In this document: one piece after another, positions 54,305 through 62,358 of the stretch
How positions within the stretch are numbered: position 1 is the first letter of the stretch
Layout of the letters: every line of letters begins with the position of its first letter
Origin: Bin90 sp965214635
GTDB taxonomy: Bacteria; Chloroflexota; Dehalococcoidia; Lucifugimonadales; JADFKI01
Reading direction: 5' to 3'
Assembly (NCBI GenBank): GCA_965214635.1
Contig: OZ243964.1
Span: 62,001 to 126,000 of the forward strand
Length of the DNA: 64,000 nt
The notes under the pieces: model-generated
Seen by the model: only the letters and a program-made list of their open reading frames with translations
Told to the model about the DNA's origin: nothing
The model's database searches: none
Translations under genes and position numbers: made by a program

Positions 54305-55084
54305 ATGACGCAATCACGGACAGGTTCGCAGATAGACACGCAGGCGCAGCGAGACTTGCAGACTTATCCGAATCCGGACGAGGTCTCGGAGACGGTGCGG
54401 CGTGAAGCGCCGGTGCTGGTGGTTACACCGCATCCTGACGATGCCGAATCGGGCGCTGGTGCTACCATCGTGAAATGGGCTTTGCAGGGGCGCAAGGTTG
54501 TGCTGGTGGTTTGCACCAACGGCGATAAGGGGTCGTCCGACCCTGACATGACCTCAGAGCGACTGGCAGATATACGAGAAGCCGAGCAGCGTGAGGCAGC
54601 GGAAGTGCTGGGCGTATCCGAGGTCGTGTTCCTAAGGCATCCTGACCAAAACCTGCGGGACACTTACGAACTTCGGGAGCAGATTTCGCGTCAAATCCGT
54701 ATTCATGCGCCATACACCGTGCTCACAATGGACCCGAACCGCCCGTACATTCGCCATGAAGACCACTATGTCTGTGGGCGCGTAACGCTCAACTGCGTGT
54801 TCCCATATGCCCGCGACCGTCTCGCATTCCCCGAGCATATAGCCGAGGGACTTGAGCCGCACAAGACGCGCGAGGTGTATCTGTGGGGTTCGCTAGACCC
54901 AGACACATACCTAGATGTAACCGACACATTCGATGCAAAACTGGACGCCCTCAAACGCCACCGCAGTCAAGTTGGGCATGGCTGGGAACTGCGCGAAGTG
55001 CGCGCCCGCACGCGGTACGCAGAGGTGGGCAAGCGGCTCGGTGTTACATACGCTGAGGCGTTCAAGCGCATCGAGATTTTTTGA
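54305..55084 (+). CDS. PIG-L/LmbE family deacetylase
   Basis: A 259-residue zinc N-deacetylase-like protein. The metal motif TPHPDDAESGAGAT is near residue 40, with a second ligand in RHEDHYVCG. Family members deacetylate N-acetylglucosaminyl compounds (PIG-L, MshB, BshB). The first 35 residues are a polar extension. GAGAGG precedes the ATG. No thiol-biosynthesis genes are nearby, so the substrate is open. Confidence 0.9.
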   Translation: MTQSRTGSQIDTQAQRDLQTYPNPDEVSETVRREAPVLVVTPHPDDAESGAGATIVKWALQGRKVVLVVCTNGDKGSSDPDMTSERLADIREAEQREAAEVLGVSEVVFLRHPDQNLRDTYELREQISRQIRIHAPYTVLTMDPNRPYIRHEDHYVCGRVTLNCVFPYARDRLAFPEHIAEGLEPHKTREVYLWGSLDPDTYLDVTDTFDAKLDALKRHRSQVGHGWELREVRARTRYAEVGKRLGVTYAEAFKRIEIF

Positions 55085-55240
55085 TTTTTTGTGTATATGT
55101 GTAAAGGCATGGCGATACTGCCGGGGCTTTGCGGCGATAAGAAGCCTAGCGGCACGATGTGCTGCAATCCCGGAGGTGTTGGCGTTACGCTCTGTACTAC
55201 GGTGGGCGACTAGGATAATGACATTAAGGCGAAGAGGGAT

Positions 55241-55609
55241 ATGACTATGGAAAAATTTCAGGCGGGGCAGCGGTTTGAGCAAGAGGTAGAGGTTGCGCAA
55301 GAGCACACCACGAATCGTATGGGCAAGCCCGGTGCGGATGTGCTGTCCACGCCCGCGCTGCTGGGGCTGATGGAGGGTGTGTGCATCCAACAATCCGAGC
55401 CGTACATGCCGGCTGAGCACACCACAGTGGGCTATGCGGTGGACGGGCTGCGCCATCTTGCGCCCACACCCATCGGCAACAAGGTGCGTATTAGCGTGGA
55501 GCTGACAGAGGTTGACCGCAACCGCCTGACCTATGCGATTGAGGCGCACGAGGGCGATAAGCGAGTTGCTGTTGCAACCCACAAGCGCGCGGTAATACCT
55601 GTGCAATGA
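55241..55609 (+). CDS. FlK-like hotdog thioesterase
   Basis: A 122-residue hotdog-fold protein similar to the fluoroacetyl-CoA thioesterase FlK. STPALLGLME preserves the catalytic Thr and Glu eight residues apart, and VDGLRHLAPTPIG gives the active-site His region. In FlK these residues hydrolyse fluoroacetyl-CoA selectively; close homologues act on other acyl-CoAs, so a general acyl-CoA thioesterase is a safe call. It lies 156 bases after the LmbE gene. Confidence 0.85.
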   Translation: MTMEKFQAGQRFEQEVEVAQEHTTNRMGKPGADVLSTPALLGLMEGVCIQQSEPYMPAEHTTVGYAVDGLRHLAPTPIGNKVRISVELTEVDRNRLTYAIEAHEGDKRVAVATHKRAVIPVQ

Positions 55610-55631
55610 CGCAAGCAAGGCTAGCGCCCGT

Positions 55632-56246
55632 CTAGTGTGTGGATGTGAAGCGCCGCCAATCGCGGTCAGCTATGGCGGCTTGGAGTTCGGTGCGTTGGCG
55701 CACAAAGTGCGTGCCTGCGACCAAGAAAGACAGCACTAGGCATAGGATAATCTGTCCTAGAGGTTGGCCCGTGCCGATGGTCAGCCCGTTTAGTATGATG
55801 AAGATTGCCGCCATCGCCCATACCATATTCCGCGTAACTGCGAGGGCGATGATGCCGACGGCGGCGGATATGGCAGTGATTTGCCACAGCATCAGGGCGG
55901 ATATGCCGAGCACGGTGGCAGCGCCTTTGCCCCCGCGAAAGCGCAGGAACGGCGTGAAGTTGTGCCCGAGTACGGCGGCGAGTGCGGTGAAGTAGATGGC
56001 GCTGCTGGGCACGGCGAGCCGTTCTGCGATGATGATGGCTAAAATGCCCTTGCCGGCGTCTATGGCTAGCACCAGCACGCCGTAGGCTTTGCCGAGCTGC
56101 ACAGCAGCGTTGGCGGCGCCGGGGTTGTGGCTGCCCACGGCGCGGATGTCCATGCCAAAGCGCAGCCTGCCGATGATGTATGCGGTGGGGATGCTGCCCA
56201 GCAGGAAGGCGAGCGAAATGGCGATTGCCGTCTCGACGGAAGGCAT
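55632..56246 (-). CDS. plsY: Glycerol-3-phosphate acyltransferase PlsY
   Basis: Transfers acyl groups from acyl-phosphate to glycerol 3-phosphate, the first step of phospholipid synthesis. The 204 residues have five to seven helices and the family motifs GSIPTAYIIGR, GSHNPGAANA (usually SGNIGATN), LGHNFTPFLRFRGGKGAAT. It starts one base after the stop of the AroQ-like gene, so the two are translationally coupled. Confidence 0.93.
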   Translation of the reverse strand: MPSVETAIAISLAFLLGSIPTAYIIGRLRFGMDIRAVGSHNPGAANAAVQLGKAYGVLVLAIDAGKGILAIIIAERLAVPSSAIYFTALAAVLGHNFTPFLRFRGGKGAATVLGISALMLWQITAISAAVGIIALAVTRNMVWAMAAIFIILNGLTIGTGQPLGQIILCLVLSFLVAGTHFVRQRTELQAAIADRDWRRFTSTH

Positions 56247-56247
56247 T

Positions 56248-56667
56248 CTAGTTGGCGGTGAGGCTTTGTGCCGCTTGGATTCCTAGCTTGTAGCCGTCTA
56301 TGCCGACCCCGGTTATCACGCCCTTGCACGCGGGGGCGATTTCGGATGTGCGGCCGCGGCTTGCGGGATTGGACATATGGATTTCCAAGCTGGGCTGTGA
56401 ACGGGAGCGGATGGCGTCGGCTAGGGCGGGGTGGCCAGTGGTGTAGCCGCCGGGGTTGATGAGGACAGCATCTGCGTCGGACGTCTGCAACTTGGCGATG
56501 ACATCCGCCTCTTCGTTGGAGTGGAATATGTCCACTTCGACGCCAAGTTCGTCTGCGTACTGCTGGATGTGTTCGTCGTATTCTGGAAGCGTCATCGTGC
56601 CGAAGATGTCTATGTCCACCTTGCCGCGGAGTTCCATGCCTTTGCCGTGCAGGACGAGGATTTTCAT
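56248..56667 (-). CDS. Type II dehydroquinase-like protein missing catalytic residues
   Basis: A 139-residue AroQ-fold protein. INPGGYTTGHPAL, EIHMSNPASR and the C-terminal GVGIDGYKLGIQA match 3-dehydroquinate dehydratase II. At the active-site loop, however, the usual NGPNLNLLGxRxxxxYG reads HGKGMELRGKVDIDIFG: by alignment the Asn becomes Gly, the catalytic Arg becomes Val and the catalytic Tyr becomes Phe. The fold is secure; dehydroquinase activity is doubtful. It overlaps closely with plsY downstream. Confidence 0.75.
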   Translation of the reverse strand: MKILVLHGKGMELRGKVDIDIFGTMTLPEYDEHIQQYADELGVEVDIFHSNEEADVIAKLQTSDADAVLINPGGYTTGHPALADAIRSRSQPSLEIHMSNPASRGRTSEIAPACKGVITGVGIDGYKLGIQAAQSLTAN

Positions 56668-56782
56668 TGGGATGCCTTTCTTGGGGATTGGGGATGTGTT
56701 GCCTAGCGGCGCGCTTACCCCTGATTAGTTTTGATTGGCTTTCAGACGCAGGGAGGGGAACTGGTTTTTTGGCGGCTTTCTC

Positions 56783-57991
56783 CTACTCTATGAGCGCCTG
56801 ATAGGCTGCGACCTGAAACTCGTGGCGCAGGGGATAGTGCGAGCTTGGCATAAACTGGGTCAGCAGCAGAGCCACAAGCTTCTCTTTGGGGTCTATCCAG
56901 AACACCGTACTGGCAGCACCGCCCCATGAGTATATGCCGTTTGAGCCAATGACGCCGTGCTGCGCTATGTCCATGACGACCTTGAACCCCAAGCCGAACC
57001 CGCATCCTGCGGTGTAGGATGTCCAGTCTTGGCTCACGGCGAAGGGCATCAAATCGTCCGCAAGGTGGTTGGAGCGCATCATCTCAACCGTCTTGGGGCT
57101 GAGCAGGCGGTTTCCGTTCAAAATCCCGCCGTTGAGCAGCATTTGGCAGAATCGCATGTAGTCCGATGCTGTTGACACAAGCCCGCCGCCGCCAGAAAAG
57201 AGCGTGTGCTGCCTTGCATGCTGGTTGACAAGCGAGATGTCCAGCGGCGCTATGCCTCCGTTCTCGGAGGGTCCGTACACTCTTGCGAGCCTGCCCAGAT
57301 TTTCCTCTGATACATAAAAGGATGTGTTCCCCATGCCGAGCGGTGCGAGTATCCGCTCGTTCAGGAACGCATCAAAGGGCTTGCCCGAGACGACCTCGAC
57401 GAGATAGCCGAGCACATCAGTGGCGTGGCTGTAGCGCCAACGGTTTCCCGGCTGGTTCACCAACGGCAGCTTGCCAAGCTTGTCAGCCATCTCACCCAGA
57501 CTGCTGTCGGGGTCGGTAATGTTCGCCTCGCGGTACATGTGCTCCACTGGGGAGTCTTGATGAAACCCGTAGCTCAGCCCCGATGTGTGGGTCAGCAGGT
57601 GCCTTATGGTAATTGGGCGCTGCTGTTCGACGAGCCGCATTCCTGTTTCGCTCATCCCGTCGTACACCTTCAGCCGTTCAAGCTGCGGTATAAAGCCCCC
57701 CACAGGCTCGTCCAGTGAGAAGCGCCCCTCTTCGTATAGCATCATGACGGCAACGCTGGTTATGGGCTTGCTCATAGAGTAGATGCGGAAGATGGTGTTC
57801 GGCTCAACCGGCACACCGTTTTCCATATCCGCCATGCCATAGGGCTGGAAGTGGAAGGTCTCGCCGTTGCGGGCGAGCATAGTAATCGCGCCTGCCAACT
57901 TGCCGCTGCTCACATAGCCTTCCATCCAGCGGTTAACCCGTTCCAGCCTCTTTGACGAAAACCCGACAGCCTCCGGCGCTACCATATCCAT
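56783..57991 (-). CDS. Beta-lactamase-family serine hydrolase (class C-like/EstB type)
   Basis: A 402-residue penicillin-binding-fold hydrolase. The nucleophile motif SMSK (SxxK) is near residue 72, and the Tyr motif is YSHATDVLG near residue 190 (YxN replaced by YSH). Class C-like esterases of this type hydrolyse esters or beta-lactams; no signal peptide is seen, favouring a cytoplasmic esterase. The ATG is preceded by GAGGACGAA at a longer distance. Confidence 0.9.
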   Translation of the reverse strand: MDMVAPEAVGFSSKRLERVNRWMEGYVSSGKLAGAITMLARNGETFHFQPYGMADMENGVPVEPNTIFRIYSMSKPITSVAVMMLYEEGRFSLDEPVGGFIPQLERLKVYDGMSETGMRLVEQQRPITIRHLLTHTSGLSYGFHQDSPVEHMYREANITDPDSSLGEMADKLGKLPLVNQPGNRWRYSHATDVLGYLVEVVSGKPFDAFLNERILAPLGMGNTSFYVSEENLGRLARVYGPSENGGIAPLDISLVNQHARQHTLFSGGGGLVSTASDYMRFCQMLLNGGILNGNRLLSPKTVEMMRSNHLADDLMPFAVSQDWTSYTAGCGFGLGFKVVMDIAQHGVIGSNGIYSWGGAASTVFWIDPKEKLVALLLTQFMPSSHYPLRHEFQVAAYQALIE

Positions 57992-58047
57992 ATTCGGTTC
58001 GTCCTCTCATTTTGCTAACAGCCAATCGCTGACGACTGGCAATGTCC

Positions 58048-58944
58048 CTACGCCACACCGAGCTGCTCAGCCATACGGAGCATAGCGCGGGCGGTCTGTT
58101 CGTGGGCGATGTCCACCATGTCGTCGCCGAATGTAACGGCTGCACCTCCGGTTGTGCGCATCCGCTCCATCGCATCCACCAGCCCTCTCCACTCGGCTAT
58201 CTCGTCCGGCGTGGGCGTGAACACCTCGTTGACCACCGGCACATGGTAGGGATGGATAAGGCTCATCCCATTATAGCCGAGCCGCTTGAGTTCGGTGGCG
58301 TAGGTGCGCAGCCCGTCTAGGTCGCGGATGTCGAACCAGCCGCCGGATATGGGGAACTGTACGCCAGCGGCGCGCGAGTCCACGAGCACTTTGGAGCGGA
58401 TGAACAGGGTTTCCATGCCCTCGGGTGTCCACTGGTAGCCGATTGAACGCGCTGTGTCGCCGCCCTTGCCGCCGCTGCCGCCCATGTGCGCCACACGCTC
58501 AGAAGCCGTACCGATGTCATATGCGCTGCGTATGCCTGCGGCGGTTTCGAGGCCGGGGTCGATGAATATCCTGCCAATCTCTGCGCCCGCTTTGCGCTCG
58601 AAGAAGCGCAACAGCACATCCACTTCCACCACATCGGCGGGGCGTTCCACCTTGGGCAGCGTGATGCCGTACAGGTGAGGGCTTGTAATCGCCTCTAGGT
58701 CATAGCCGGTTAAGCCGCTTTCTAGCGGGTTCACGCGCACGAACAGCGTCTGTCCGGCTGTGCCCAGCTCGGCTATCATGCGGCGGACGATTTGGCGTGC
58801 GGCGTCCTTTTCCTGCGGCGGCACGGAGTCTTCCAAGTCTAGGATGAGCGCATCTGCGCCGTACTTGGGCGCTTTGCGTATCCAGTCCTCTTTGTTGCCC
58901 GGCACGAACAGCACCGAGCGCAGCGGCTTGGCATCAAACTTCAT
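58048..58944 (-). CDS. CitE-like HpcH/HpaI lyase
   Basis: A 298-residue CoA-ester lyase of the citrate lyase beta/malyl-CoA lyase group: LRSVLFVPGNKEDWIRKA, GADALILDLEDSVPP with the metal-binding residues, VRVNPLESG and NGMSLIHPYHVPVVNEVFTPT. It would split or form a beta-hydroxyacyl-CoA. The ATG at 58944 has AGAGGA eight bases upstream and is preferred to the GTG at 58950. It lies beside the CaiB-type transferase on the same strand, which could supply the CoA ester. Confidence 0.9.
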   Translation of the reverse strand: MKFDAKPLRSVLFVPGNKEDWIRKAPKYGADALILDLEDSVPPQEKDAARQIVRRMIAELGTAGQTLFVRVNPLESGLTGYDLEAITSPHLYGITLPKVERPADVVEVDVLLRFFERKAGAEIGRIFIDPGLETAAGIRSAYDIGTASERVAHMGGSGGKGGDTARSIGYQWTPEGMETLFIRSKVLVDSRAAGVQFPISGGWFDIRDLDGLRTYATELKRLGYNGMSLIHPYHVPVVNEVFTPTPDEIAEWRGLVDAMERMRTTGGAAVTFGDDMVDIAHEQTARAMLRMAEQLGVA

Positions 58945-59044
58945 TGGCACATTCCTCTGACAGCCTTACTCATTTCGTCGCCATTTCATCCCATCGGTGT
59001 TGTTCTCTGACCATTGCCCAAAGCGGATAGACGGAAAGGCTTCT

Positions 59045-60271
59045 TTACACCACGCCATTTTCTTTCAGCGTTGCGATGTCGTCTTCGCTCAGATTCAAGA
59101 TTTCGCCGTACACATCAGCGTTGTGCATTCCAAGTGTGGGCGCGCCGTATGGTTGGGGAAGCTTGCCGCCACTGAATATGACGGGGAAGCCGGTGGCGAT
59201 GCCCGGGACTGAGTTTTTCATTGCGCCGTGTCGCATGGGGAGGAGGCTGCCACGCTCCCAGAAGTGCTTGTCGTTCATGGCTTCGTCCACGCTGCGAACT
59301 GCGCCGCTAGGCACATCCGCCGCCTCGAAGCGCTCCAACGCCTCCGCGCGCGTCAGCTTGACTACGCGCTTTTGCACCTCGGCGCGCGCCTGCACCACAT
59401 TCGCAGTGCGGCTGTGGAACTCGGCGAATCGCTCGTCCTCGACGAGTTCGGGAGCGTCCAGCGCTTTCGCCAGCCGCCACCACTGGTCGTCGCTCGCCGC
59501 TGTGATGGTGAGTTCGCCGTCGCTCGTGCGATATAGCCCCGTGGGGCCGCCGCGGGTAGTGTTACCCATACGCAGCGGCAAGCCCATTTCTATGTCATCC
59601 TCCAGCGTGTCCATCATCATGATGGAAGTGAGTGTGTCCATCATGGACACATCGAGATACTGACCCTTGCCAGTGCGTTCTTTTTCGCGCAGCGCCGCCA
59701 AGATAGCGTAGCAGGCGAACATCGGCGTAACCAGATCGCCGATGTAGAAGCCCACGCGGGTGGGAGGCCCGTCCGGATGGCCGTTGATCTCCATCAGCCC
59801 GCTCATGCCTTGTATCTGCGGGTCGTGAGCGGGACGGTCGGCATACTCGCCCGTCTGCCCATAGCCGGAGATAGAGCAGTAGATGATGGCGGGGTTGACG
59901 GCGGCGACATCGTCGTAGCCAAGCCCCATGCGGCGCAGCGAGCCGGGTGCAAGGTTTTCTAGCAGCACATCGGAGTGCTTGGCGAGTTCCAAGAACATCT
60001 GCCTGCCCTGTGCATGCTTGAGGTTGAGCGTAACGCTCTTGACGCCTTGGTTGCGTTTGAGGAAGCGGGTGGATATGTCGTCGGGCGTCTGCTGCTGTGC
60101 GTGCTTGCCTTGTGGCCCGATGAATGGCCCATTTCCGCGCACGGGGTCTCCCTTGCCGGGCAGTTCCACCTTGATGACCTCGGCGCCAAGCCGGGCGAGG
60201 TTCATGCTGGCATACGGCCCCGCAAGAAAGCCGGTAACCGCCACGACGCGGATGTCGTTGAGGGGTTGCAT
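59045..60271 (-). CDS. CaiB/BaiF (class III) CoA-transferase
   Basis: A 408-residue class III CoA-transferase that moves CoA between carboxylic acids. Family signatures: VAVTGFLAGPYASMNLARLGAEVIKVE, FLKRNQGVKSVTLNLKH, LLENLAPGSLRRMGLGYDDV, ISGYGQTGEYADRPAHD and the catalytic Asp in YIGDLVTPMFACYAIL. GGAGG lies five bases before the ATG. The downstream neighbour is the CitE-like lyase. Confidence 0.95.
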   Translation of the reverse strand: MQPLNDIRVVAVTGFLAGPYASMNLARLGAEVIKVELPGKGDPVRGNGPFIGPQGKHAQQQTPDDISTRFLKRNQGVKSVTLNLKHAQGRQMFLELAKHSDVLLENLAPGSLRRMGLGYDDVAAVNPAIIYCSISGYGQTGEYADRPAHDPQIQGMSGLMEINGHPDGPPTRVGFYIGDLVTPMFACYAILAALREKERTGKGQYLDVSMMDTLTSIMMMDTLEDDIEMGLPLRMGNTTRGGPTGLYRTSDGELTITAASDDQWWRLAKALDAPELVEDERFAEFHSRTANVVQARAEVQKRVVKLTRAEALERFEAADVPSGAVRSVDEAMNDKHFWERGSLLPMRHGAMKNSVPGIATGFPVIFSGGKLPQPYGAPTLGMHNADVYGEILNLSEDDIATLKENGVV

Positions 60272-60402
60272 TGTGCCTCCAAGTCAGTTGGTTGGGCAGT
60301 CTATCAGAAGTTCAGCGAAGTCCTGCCGCAAATATTGTCTCACCGAGTATTTGAATTTGGATATAGCGGCAGGTTGGTATTTTAGCATCACTTGCCGTCA
60401 TG

Positions 60403-62052
60403 TTACACGAGATGGTTGTGTGGCGTGCGTAGATCCATCATGCGGGCGCTTTGCGACAGAGGCCAGGGGAACACGTCGCATCGCTCTGCCCATTCGTCGT
60501 ACAGGCGGCGCATCAGGTCGGCTTGCGGGGCGTTGCGCTCTGCGAGGTTGTTCAGTTCGGTGCGGTCTTCGTCCATATCGTACAGCTCCCATTCGCCGCC
60601 GACCTCTGCTACGAGCTTCCAGTTGTCAATGCGGACGGCGCGGCTGCCCTCGTGTTCCCAGTAGATGGGTAGGCTGCGCTTCCATTCGCCGGTGTCGATG
60701 GCGTCCATAAAGCTGACGCCCTCGATGGGTGTGATGGCATTGCCGTCCAGCTCGGTCGGGTATGACGCCCCCGCGGCTGCAATGCAGGTTGCCGGGATGT
60801 CGCTGATGTGCGTGGGTTCGTGGACGATGGCGGGCTGCTTGATACGCCCGGGCCAGCTGACGATGAACGGCGTGGATATGCCGCCCTCGTGCGTCCACCG
60901 CTTGAACAGGCGGAACGGGCTGTTGCTGGCGTTCGCCCATGCAATGTCATAGCTCATGAATGTGTCGCCGGGGCCGGGGCGCAAGCCGGGGATGTTGCCC
61001 ATCTTGATGGGTGTGCCATCGGGGTTGGGGCTGCCGTACTGCGAGGGCACGGGGCGGTCTGTGTCTTCTGCTAGGAACTCAGCGCATCCCCCGTTGTCCG
61101 ACAGGAACATCACCAGCGTGTTGTCTTCCGCGCCCAACTCGCGCACCTTGTCCATAATGCGCCCGATGCCCTGATCCATGCGGTCTATCATAGCGGCGTA
61201 GGTCGCCATTCGCAGGTCTTCCCAAGCCTTGTTTCGCGCATCATCCCATGCGTCTGCGGAGGTGTTGCGTGGCGAGATTTCCCACTTGGGGTTTAGGATG
61301 CCGCTCGCCTTGAGTTCTTCGTGGCGGTTGGTTCGCAGCGAGTCCCATCCGTCGCGGTACTTGCCTTCGTAGTGGGCGATGTCGTCTTCTAGCGCATGGA
61401 GCGGCCAGTGGGGTGCGGTGTAGGTTACATGCAGGAAGAAGGGTTTTTCATCGGCATTGCCGCCCGCCGCACTCGCCGCAGCGCTCTCATCGAGCATCTT
61501 GACGGCGTTGTCGGTTATGGCATCGGTGAAGTAGTAGCCCGAGGGTTCAAGGTCTAGGAAGCGGTCATCCTCCATCAGCAGACGCGGGAAGAAGTAATTG
61601 GCGCTGCCCGCAACGATGCCATAGAAGCGATCGAAGCCGCGCTGCGTGGGTATGGGGTGGCCCGGGTCGCCCTTCTGACGCTCCCAGTCGTTGTCGTCCA
61701 GCAGGTCGTAGCGACCGCCCACATGCCACTTGCCGCTCATGTATGTGCGGTAGCCAGCGGTGCGTAGCACTTCGGCGATAGTGGCGCAGTTTTCGTTCAA
61801 GTGCCCTTGATATGATGGAGGCCCCAACGCATCCATCATATGCCCTACACCCGTCTGATGCGGGTTCAGCCCGGTGAGCAGCGACGCCCGCGATGGGCAG
61901 CAGCGCGCGGAGTTGTACATCTGTGAGAAACGCAAGCCGCCCGCCGCTAGCCCGTCCAAATTCGGAGTGCGTATCTCAGACCCGTAGCACCCAAGATCGG
62001 AGTAGCCCATATCATCGGCAAGTATCAGGATGATGTTCGGTCGCTGTGTCAT
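60403..62052 (-). CDS. Sulfatase (arylsulfatase family)
   Basis: A 549-residue type I sulfatase: RPNIILILADDMGYSDLGCYG at the N-terminus with the calcium-binding Asp pair, and CCPSRASLLTG, where the CxPSR motif allows formylglycine formation. Later FLSDNGGCAEF and GKWHVGG are typical. No signal peptide is seen, unlike many polysaccharide sulfatases, so it may act on small sulfate esters inside the cell. No maturation enzyme gene is in the window. Confidence 0.95.
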   Translation of the reverse strand: MTQRPNIILILADDMGYSDLGCYGSEIRTPNLDGLAAGGLRFSQMYNSARCCPSRASLLTGLNPHQTGVGHMMDALGPPSYQGHLNENCATIAEVLRTAGYRTYMSGKWHVGGRYDLLDDNDWERQKGDPGHPIPTQRGFDRFYGIVAGSANYFFPRLLMEDDRFLDLEPSGYYFTDAITDNAVKMLDESAAASAAGGNADEKPFFLHVTYTAPHWPLHALEDDIAHYEGKYRDGWDSLRTNRHEELKASGILNPKWEISPRNTSADAWDDARNKAWEDLRMATYAAMIDRMDQGIGRIMDKVRELGAEDNTLVMFLSDNGGCAEFLAEDTDRPVPSQYGSPNPDGTPIKMGNIPGLRPGPGDTFMSYDIAWANASNSPFRLFKRWTHEGGISTPFIVSWPGRIKQPAIVHEPTHISDIPATCIAAAGASYPTELDGNAITPIEGVSFMDAIDTGEWKRSLPIYWEHEGSRAVRIDNWKLVAEVGGEWELYDMDEDRTELNNLAERNAPQADLMRRLYDEWAERCDVFPWPLSQSARMMDLRTPHNHLV

Positions 62053-62358
62053 AGCAAGTCCTTTGATAGTTGGTAGATTGACGGTTCAAGGAGCAGTCTG
62101 ATTATCCGAGAATTGGAGTCAGTGGTCAAACCATGAGCCATTGAGCATGCTCACCACAAAGCCGATAATCACGCTCACGAGTGTGCGGGCGAATTGTGCT
62201 GTTACCGGGACATATTCCATATATGTGTGCAACTAACGACATGGGCAATCGTGCTTAAATCGCACGCGCCAACTAACAATTGAGAGCCGAACAAGCCTAA
62301 ACGCAGTGCTCCGGCCCTCAATTCATAACTCTTAATTCCCCAAATCTCTTAATTGTGG
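62053..62358. other. Intergenic region between ilvD and the sulfatase gene
   Basis: A 306-base gap holding an inverted repeat near 62.3 kb and a short palindrome TGAGCATGCTCA near 62.15 kb. No open frame or recognisable promoter with both boxes is seen. Confidence 0.5.
62278..62323 (-). terminator. Hairpin downstream of ilvD
   Basis: On the minus strand AATTGAGGGCCG (62323-62312) pairs with CGGCTCTCAATT (62289-62278), twelve base pairs with one G-U, around a 22-base loop, 36 bases after the ilvD stop. There is no U-run, so it could be an mRNA 3' stabiliser or a factor-dependent terminator. Confidence 0.4.
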
